From positions 1 through 10,166 of the forward strand of contig JAABSS010000449.1 in the NCBI GenBank assembly GCA_011390235.1: a stretch of DNA of 10,166 bases, read 5' to 3'. Below the pieces are notes generated by a model that worked only from the letters and a program-made list of their open reading frames with translations, made no database searches and was not told the DNA's origin. Shown here in pieces: positions 6,419-10,166 of this stretch (position 1 is its first letter; the number at the start of each line of letters is the position of its first letter). The stretch is from Desulfotignum sp. Lineage in GTDB: Bacteria; Desulfobacterota; Desulfobacteria; Desulfobacterales; Desulfobacteraceae. The position numbers were made by a program, and so were the translations under genes.

Positions 6419-7437
6419 ACGCTTTTTACTCCTAAATGTTTTTCAACCATTGCGGATGGGGTCTGGATGGTTTTTACCGATGCCAGTGCCGGTGTGTCAT
6501 AAAATTGTACAGGGATCTGTAAATGTGCGGCCAATGCCAGAATGCCCGGCTCATCCTGTTTCACATCTGTTGTGGCCAGGACCGCCACCGCATGCACACT
6601 GATGCCGGTTGTGTCCAGGGTTGCCGTAAAAAAATCATGAATCACTTCAAAAGGGGTGTTCCGGTTGCACCCGATGCCCACTGCCAGCACCCCGGGCCGC
6701 AGCACCAGGGTTTCACGTGAAACTTTTTGTTTCTGCCAGTCGCACACCACAGTCGGTCCCTGCCCGGAGGCATGGGCGATCAGGTGTGCAGGGATCCAGG
6801 GTTCAACCAGGTGCAGTGGATCATGCAGCCGGATGGCGCGGTTCTGGAGAAAGGCCATGTTGATGATTTTGATGGCCTTCGGGGTTTCAATGACCAATCC
6901 CAGGTTTTTTGCCAGAACATCGATGGCCGGCAGGTTGTTCACATCCGTTGCCGTGGTGATAACCGGGTCAGCGCTGAGCAGACGGGCAATATGCCGTGTA
7001 TAATTATTGGCCTGTCCGATATGTCCGGATATCAGACTGATGGCATGCAGCCCTTTGTCATCCAGGACCACAACTGCCGGGTCAGTGAGCTTTGAAACCA
7101 TAAGCGGGGCCAGTATCCGGACGGCAATGCCGGTGGAAAAAATAAACACATGGCAGTCATATGCGTGAAACTGTTCTGAAACCGCCTCAGACAGCCGCTG
7201 AAACACAACTGGTCTGTCACCGGTATCTGTGGGTGTGACTAAATTGCCAGCCCTGCCGCCTGATTCATCTGTTTCAGAAGGGATCTTCTTTTCGTGGAAC
7301 ATGTTTTCAAGGCCGGCGCTGACAAACAGGCGGGCCTGTTTCACATGGACGTATAGCTTCTGCCCCAGTGCTTGGCCATTGGGGGTGATTGCCCAGATAG
7401 CCACAGCAGCTTCGGCAAAGGATTTATTCTGTGCCAT
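6283..7437 (-). CDS. cbiG: Cobalt-precorrin-5A hydrolase
   Basis: CbiG opens the delta-lactone of cobalt-precorrin-5A and releases acetaldehyde. It marks the anaerobic (early cobalt insertion) pathway. With the start used here (384 residues) the N-terminal domain begins 'AVAIWAITPNG' (11-21). The core has 'FSTGIAVRILAPLMVSKLTD' (100-119), 'AVVVLDDKG' (121-129) and 'LISGHIGQANNY' (135-146). The C-terminal domain has 'VGIGCNRNTP' (253-262) and 'GVKSVCEAAA' (336-345). Starts at 7467, 7449 and 7437 are all in frame. I chose 7437 because the conserved domain begins soon after and the overlap with cobM is then only 14 nt, but none has a strong ribosome-binding site. The 3' end overlaps cobJ. A parS-like palindrome is embedded in codons for VSRET. 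Confidence 0.94.
   Translation of the reverse strand: MAQNKSFAEAAVAIWAITPNGQALGQKLYVHVKQARLFVSAGLENMFHEKKIPSETDESGGRAGNLVTPTDTGDRPVVFQRLSEAVSEQFHAYDCHVFIFSTGIAVRILAPLMVSKLTDPAVVVLDDKGLHAISLISGHIGQANNYTRHIARLLSADPVITTATDVNNLPAIDVLAKNLGLVIETPKAIKIINMAFLQNRAIRLHDPLHLVEPWIPAHLIAHASGQGPTVVCDWQKQKVSRETLVLRPGVLAVGIGCNRNTPFEVIHDFFTATLDTTGISVHAVAVLATTDVKQDEPGILALAAHLQIPVQFYDTPALASVKTIQTPSAMVEKHLGVKSVCEAAAILASSNGTLVLPKKKNQDVTLAVALHPTGSLLSAPDQAT
6339..6369 (-). other. Candidate -1 frameshift site in the cbiG/cobJ overlap
   Basis: In the cbiG frame the codons read CCC AAA AAG AAA AAC (6369-6355). Five bases after AAA AAG, a perfect 5-bp hairpin begins (CCAGG 6355-6351, seven-base loop, CCTGG 6343-6339). 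A one-base backward slip would enter the cobJ frame, which is open straight into the conserved 'RLFVVG' strand. AAAAAG is the core of the dnaX-type slippery site, but the base before it is C rather than A, which weakens it. Frameshifting is inferred, not shown. Confidence 0.3.
6429..6433 (-). promoter_or_regulatory. Shine-Dalgarno site supporting the cobJ start
   Basis: AGGAG on the minus strand lies 10 nt before ATG 6418, the only possible conventional start of cobJ. It sits inside cbiG codons for the conserved 'GVKS' stretch, so it could be coincidental, but it makes internal initiation credible. Confidence 0.45.
6709..6724. other. parS: parS-like centromere site (ParB-binding) inside cbiG
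   Basis: GTTTCACGTGAAAC (6710-6723) is a perfect 14-bp palindrome identical to the core of the widely conserved chromosomal parS consensus TGTTTCACGTGAAACA. Only the two outermost bases differ (G and T here). It encodes V-S-R-E-T in the CbiG reading frame. Such sites nucleate the CTP-dependent ParB clamp in chromosome segregation and are usually close to oriC. A chance exact match to a fixed 14-mer is about 1 in 2.7x10^8 per position. Confidence 0.8.
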
Positions 7438-8209
7438 TGCGGTACCCATGGGAAAATCCGGGATCATACAGCTTTGATGGCACCAGATCCTGGTTTTTCA
7501 TGCAGGCTGCCACCGCTTTGCCCACAATGATGAGAGCATGCCGGGTGATGGCATATTTTCGGCAGGTCTGGTCCAGATCTTTTATACGGCAATGGACAAT
7601 TTTTTCTTCCGGGTGGCTCACCTTATAGGCAATGGCACAGTATGCATTTTCCCCGTAGTGTAACTGCAGAATTTTCTGCACCTGCAGCGCATGGCCCATA
7701 CTCAGGTAAATGGCCATGGATGCCTGGTGGGCTGCCAGGCTTTCCAGATTTTCCGTATCCGGCACCGGGGTCCGGCCGGAAATCCGGGTTAAAATCAGGG
7801 TCTGGGTCAGCTCCGGCAGGGTGTATTCCATGTGCATGGCGGCAGATGCGGCAAAGGCGGCAGTGACACCGGGTATGACCGAAACCGGGATTTCGGCTTT
7901 TTCAAGTTTTCGTATCTGTTCAAAAATGGCGCCGTACAGAGAGGGATCCCCTGTGTGCAGGCGGACCACCTGCTTGCCCTCCTGGTAACCGGTGCGGATG
8001 GTGTCAATGATCTGGTCAAGATCCATCCCCGCACTGGAGATGGTCTCGGTCCCGGGGCTGACCCAGCAGAGCACGGATTCAGGCACAAGTGATCCGGCAA
8101 AGATGACCAGATCTGCGGCAGCCAGTGCTTTCATTGCCTTGACCGTGATCAGGTCAGGGTCTCCCGGCCCGGCCCCGGCAAAAATGACAGGATAATACGA
8201 TGGTTTCAT
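7424..8209 (-). CDS. cobM: (Cobalt-)precorrin-4 C11-methyltransferase
   Basis: CobM/CbiF methylates C11 of cobalt-precorrin-4 with SAM to form cobalt-precorrin-5A, the substrate of CbiG encoded next. The 261-residue product has 'FAGAGPGDPDLITVKA' (10-25), 'VIFAGSLVPE' (35-44), 'RLHTGDPSLYGAIFEQ' (83-98), 'VIPGVTAAFAASA' (111-123) and 'LILTRISGRTPVP' (138-150), all typical of CbiF. The ATG at 8209 is chosen over an ATG 15 codons upstream because AAGGA lies 8 nt before it and the domain begins at once. The upstream alternative would overlap cbiET. The gene starts 11 nt after cbiET and its end overlaps the start of cbiG, consistent with coupling. Confidence 0.97.
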   Translation of the reverse strand: MKPSYYPVIFAGAGPGDPDLITVKAMKALAAADLVIFAGSLVPESVLCWVSPGTETISSAGMDLDQIIDTIRTGYQEGKQVVRLHTGDPSLYGAIFEQIRKLEKAEIPVSVIPGVTAAFAASAAMHMEYTLPELTQTLILTRISGRTPVPDTENLESLAAHQASMAIYLSMGHALQVQKILQLHYGENAYCAIAYKVSHPEEKIVHCRIKDLDQTCRKYAITRHALIIVGKAVAACMKNQDLVPSKLYDPGFSHGYRNGTE

Positions 8210-8217
8210 GGAAATAA

Positions 8218-8222
8218 TCCTT
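8218..8222 (-). promoter_or_regulatory. Shine-Dalgarno site fixing the cobM start
   Basis: AAGGA on the minus strand lies 8 nt before ATG 8209 and overlaps the cbiET stop codon. It favours this start over the in-frame ATG at 8254. Confidence 0.7.
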
Positions 8223-9459
8223 ATGACATGGGTTTGGTGCCGGAAATGATCCACACCGGGTTCAATGATTCAAGCCGGGTTCCGAAAGGCATGGCCCGGG
8301 AACGGGATACCTGGACTTGGGCCATTCTGGGGGAAAATTTTCTGTTTTCCAGAAAAGTGAACGCACGTTCCATGTTCTGGATCAGCACGGTGTTGATCAC
8401 TATGATGCCGGTTTCTCTGAGGTGGTCACAGGCTGCCTCCAGAACGGTGGCAAGGTTTTTGCCGCCGCCTCCCACAAAAATTCGGTCCGGCCGCGGCAGG
8501 ATGTGCGCATCATCGGGAAAATCCTGTGGCACCAACTGGATATTGGGGCACCTGAATTTTTTGATGTTATGGAGGATGTCTTTTGTCCGTCGCCTGTTTT
8601 TTTCAATGGCAAACACGGATCCTTCTGGAATTGCCAGGGCTGCTTCAATGCTCACCGATCCGGAGCCTGATCCAATATCCCAGAGAACATGGTCTTTTTT
8701 TACCAGTTTCAGCCTGGAAAGACTGATGCTGCGGATTTCGGATTTGGTGATCAATCCTTTGGCATGCTGGAACAGATCATCATCCATGCCCGGGTACGTT
8801 TCATGTGAAACATTCGCCGGCAGGTCGTTGTCCCGCAGCAAAATGACCATGTTGGGATGGGAAAATGTATCAGCCATAACATCTGCATAGGAATGATACC
8901 AGGTAATCTTCTGGTCCGGGGTGTACCCGATATTTTCAAGCACACAGAACCCGAACCCTGATACATTTTCCCTGATAAGGTTGCGGGCGATAAACACTGG
9001 ATCTTTTTTTGGGCTGGTTAAAAAGGCAACTTTGTTTTCACAGGAAAGATCGGCAAATGAAAACCCATCCGTGTTTCTGCCATGAAGGCTTATGATCCGT
9101 GCATCGTGCCAGGGCTCCTTGATAGCTGCAAAAGCGGCGGCAACACAGGAGATATTGGAAAGTATCTGGATATGTTTTTTGTCGATATGGGTGAGCAAAG
9201 TGGCACCGATGCCGTAAAACAAGGGATCGCCTGATGCCAGGACCACCACCTGCCGGGAGACCATCTCGTCTTTGATCCTGCTGATGACACGGTCAATCTG
9301 CCGGTCGATGACAAGGGTTTTTGCCTTGTGACCGGCAAAGAGGTGTAAAAGCCGCTGGCCGCCCACCAATACATCTGCGTTCTTAATGACATCCAGCTGC
9401 CGGACGGTCAGATCCTCTTTTCCCTGGCCGATGCCGATAATATATATGGGTTTCATCAT
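8221..9459 (-). CDS. cobL: Precorrin-6Y C5,15-methyltransferase (decarboxylating), CbiE-CbiT fusion
   Basis: A 412-residue two-domain protein. The N-terminal CbiE domain (about 1-205; C5 methylation) has the tetrapyrrole-methylase start 'IYIIGIGQGKEDLT' (5-18), 'LVGGQRLL' (31-38) and 'LASGDPLFYGIG' (74-85). The C-terminal CbiT domain (about 235-412; C15 methylation and C12 acetate decarboxylation) has a Rossmann SAM motif 'DIGSGSGSVSIEAA' (261-274) and 'IFVGGGGKN' (327-335). Fusion of the two is the usual state in CobL and is common in anaerobes. The first ATG overlaps the stop of the Gate-domain gene by 4 nt (ATGA), and a second ATG follows at once. The ribosome-binding site is weak (GGTGG), so translation probably depends on the gene before it. 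A parS-like sequence lies in codons for VSHET (residues 217-221). Confidence 0.96.
   Translation of the reverse strand: MMKPIYIIGIGQGKEDLTVRQLDVIKNADVLVGGQRLLHLFAGHKAKTLVIDRQIDRVISRIKDEMVSRQVVVLASGDPLFYGIGATLLTHIDKKHIQILSNISCVAAAFAAIKEPWHDARIISLHGRNTDGFSFADLSCENKVAFLTSPKKDPVFIARNLIRENVSGFGFCVLENIGYTPDQKITWYHSYADVMADTFSHPNMVILLRDNDLPANVSHETYPGMDDDLFQHAKGLITKSEIRSISLSRLKLVKKDHVLWDIGSGSGSVSIEAALAIPEGSVFAIEKNRRRTKDILHNIKKFRCPNIQLVPQDFPDDAHILPRPDRIFVGGGGKNLATVLEAACDHLRETGIIVINTVLIQNMERAFTFLENRKFSPRMAQVQVSRSRAMPFGTRLESLNPVWIISGTKPMS
8797..8812. other. parS: Second parS-like site inside cbiET
   Basis: On the minus strand the 16-mer TGTTTCACATGAAACG matches the parS consensus TGTTTCACGTGAAACA at 14 of 16 positions. 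The differences are one central base (G to A) and the last base. It lies about 2.1 kb from the perfect palindrome and is in the same codon phase (V-S-H-E-T against V-S-R-E-T). Clustered parS sites with one degenerate copy are normal near origins. Binding strength with the altered centre is uncertain. Confidence 0.6.
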
Positions 9460-10166
9460 ACCACCAGATAATAAATAGTTCCAATAAGCATAATACTGAC
9501 AACTCTGAAAGCCTGGCCGGATAATAGCAGCTGCAGCCCTATTTTGGGAGAAAAAATTCCCAGATACCTGGGAAGCTGATGGCGCAAAGCCCGGATTGGA
9601 AAGGCCAGGATATTGCCCATCAAAAGTGCCAGCACGGTTTGTTTTACGGTCAGCACACCGGCATCCATGAGTGCTCCTGCAGCGGCAAAGCCGGAGGTGA
9701 ATTCAGCAGCAAAGCTTAATATCACTACGGACAAAGATTCCACAGGCATGATGCTTACAGCCACATACCGGGAAAGGGCGGTGTTCAGCAGGTCAAAAGC
9801 CCCGTGCCAGTGCAAAAGAAAGACCAGGGTATAAATGGGCAGCACCCAGATGAAAATATTCACCAGGCGGATGGGAAGCCTGTGACCAATGCCCTGGATT
9901 ATTTCGGGCAAAGATTTTTTGCCGGGTTCAGGCAAAGGGCCGACACTGTCATGGTCCGTATTCACCGGTGGTGTCTTTTGCAGATAAAAACGGCCAAAGA
10001 GCAGAAAACCGCAGGTTCTCACCAGAACAGCCAGAAAGGTCAGCAGAAAATACAGGGCCCCGGCCATACCGGTCAGGGGCAGTACAATGAAAACCGTTGT
10101 GGGAAGGTGGAGAAAAAAAGCGGGAAACTGGTTGATATAGTTGGATAAAAACAATTGTATCTTTGA
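9456..10166 (-). CDS. Gate (nucleoside recognition) domain membrane protein, 5' end missing
   Basis: The frame stays open to the right edge, so only the last 236 residues are present; an apparent TTG at 10154 is not a credible start. Hydrophobic segments lie at about 14-53, 100-121, 135-160, 168-195 and 212-236, with a polar loop between (about 64-95). The section 'FAAEFTSGFAAAGALMDAG' and the following 'LALLMGNILAFPIRALRHQLP' resemble the Gate domain shared by SpmA/SpmB-like, YjiH-like and FeoB-related membrane proteins, apparently in its second copy. Substrates of most of these proteins are unknown. The stop overlaps cbiET by 4 nt, so it is tightly tied to cobalamin synthesis. A role in cobalt or corrinoid/precursor transport is a guess from context only. 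Confidence 0.75.
   Translation of the reverse strand, partial: SKIQLFLSNYINQFPAFFLHLPTTVFIVLPLTGMAGALYFLLTFLAVLVRTCGFLLFGRFYLQKTPPVNTDHDSVGPLPEPGKKSLPEIIQGIGHRLPIRLVNIFIWVLPIYTLVFLLHWHGAFDLLNTALSRYVAVSIMPVESLSVVILSFAAEFTSGFAAAGALMDAGVLTVKQTVLALLMGNILAFPIRALRHQLPRYLGIFSPKIGLQLLLSGQAFRVVSIMLIGTIYYLVV

Noticed and set aside
8228..8890. A 220-codon open frame on the plus strand opposite cbiET
   Set aside because: It is antisense to the conserved CbiT domain, with no recognisable motifs and no context.
9456..10166. Cobalamin riboswitch at the head of the operon
   Set aside because: The first visible gene is already in progress at the right edge, so any leader lies outside. I saw no B12-box-like element in the short intergenic gaps.

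Overview
The window looks like chromosomal DNA of a strictly anaerobic, sulfate-reducing deltaproteobacterium of the Desulfobacteraceae type. This rests on the style of the proteins, the presence of the anaerobic marker CbiG, a two-domain CbiE-CbiT protein, and a MoaD/ThiS-like protein with a non-canonical C-terminus. The assignment is an inference from gene content; no rRNA or other phylogenetic marker is present.

Layout. The left edge holds the 5' end of a leftward gene for a membrane-anchored protein (1-105). A short divergent promoter region follows (106-214). Next come two overlapping rightward genes: a ubiquitin-fold MoaD/ThiS-like protein and the RNA 2',3'-cyclic phosphodiesterase ThpR. 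From 1173 to the right edge everything is leftward. In transcription order (right to left) this run is: a Gate-domain membrane protein (5' end off the window), cbiET/cobL, cobM/cbiF, cbiG, cobJ/cbiH, cobO, cobQ/cbiP, and then, after a 99-nt gap with its own candidate promoter, a large FapA/DUF342-like protein. Gaps from the Gate gene to cobQ are 18 nt or less, or the genes overlap, so they should be one transcript.

Function. CobJ (C17 methylation and ring contraction), CobM/CbiF (C11), CbiG (delta-lactone opening), CbiT/CbiE (C15 and C5 methylation, decarboxylation), CobO (adenosylation) and CobQ (four amidations) cover the middle and late corrin-ring steps of anaerobic cobalamin synthesis. 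cbiL, cbiD, cbiJ, cbiC, cbiA, cbiB and a chelatase are not here and should lie elsewhere. No cobalamin riboswitch is visible; the operon's leader lies outside the window.

The two most notable signals are not genes. First, a perfect 14-bp palindrome inside cbiG matches the core of the ParB-binding centromere site parS, and a near-perfect second copy lies 2.1 kb away inside cbiET. Together they suggest an origin-proximal segregation locus hidden inside the B12 operon. Second, cobJ has no start codon near its conserved domain. It lies in the -1 frame relative to cbiG, and their overlap holds an AAAAAG run followed by a hairpin, plus a well-placed AGGAG and ATG further upstream. The pair is therefore expressed either by deep-overlap re-initiation or by a frameshift that would give a CbiG-CobJ fusion.
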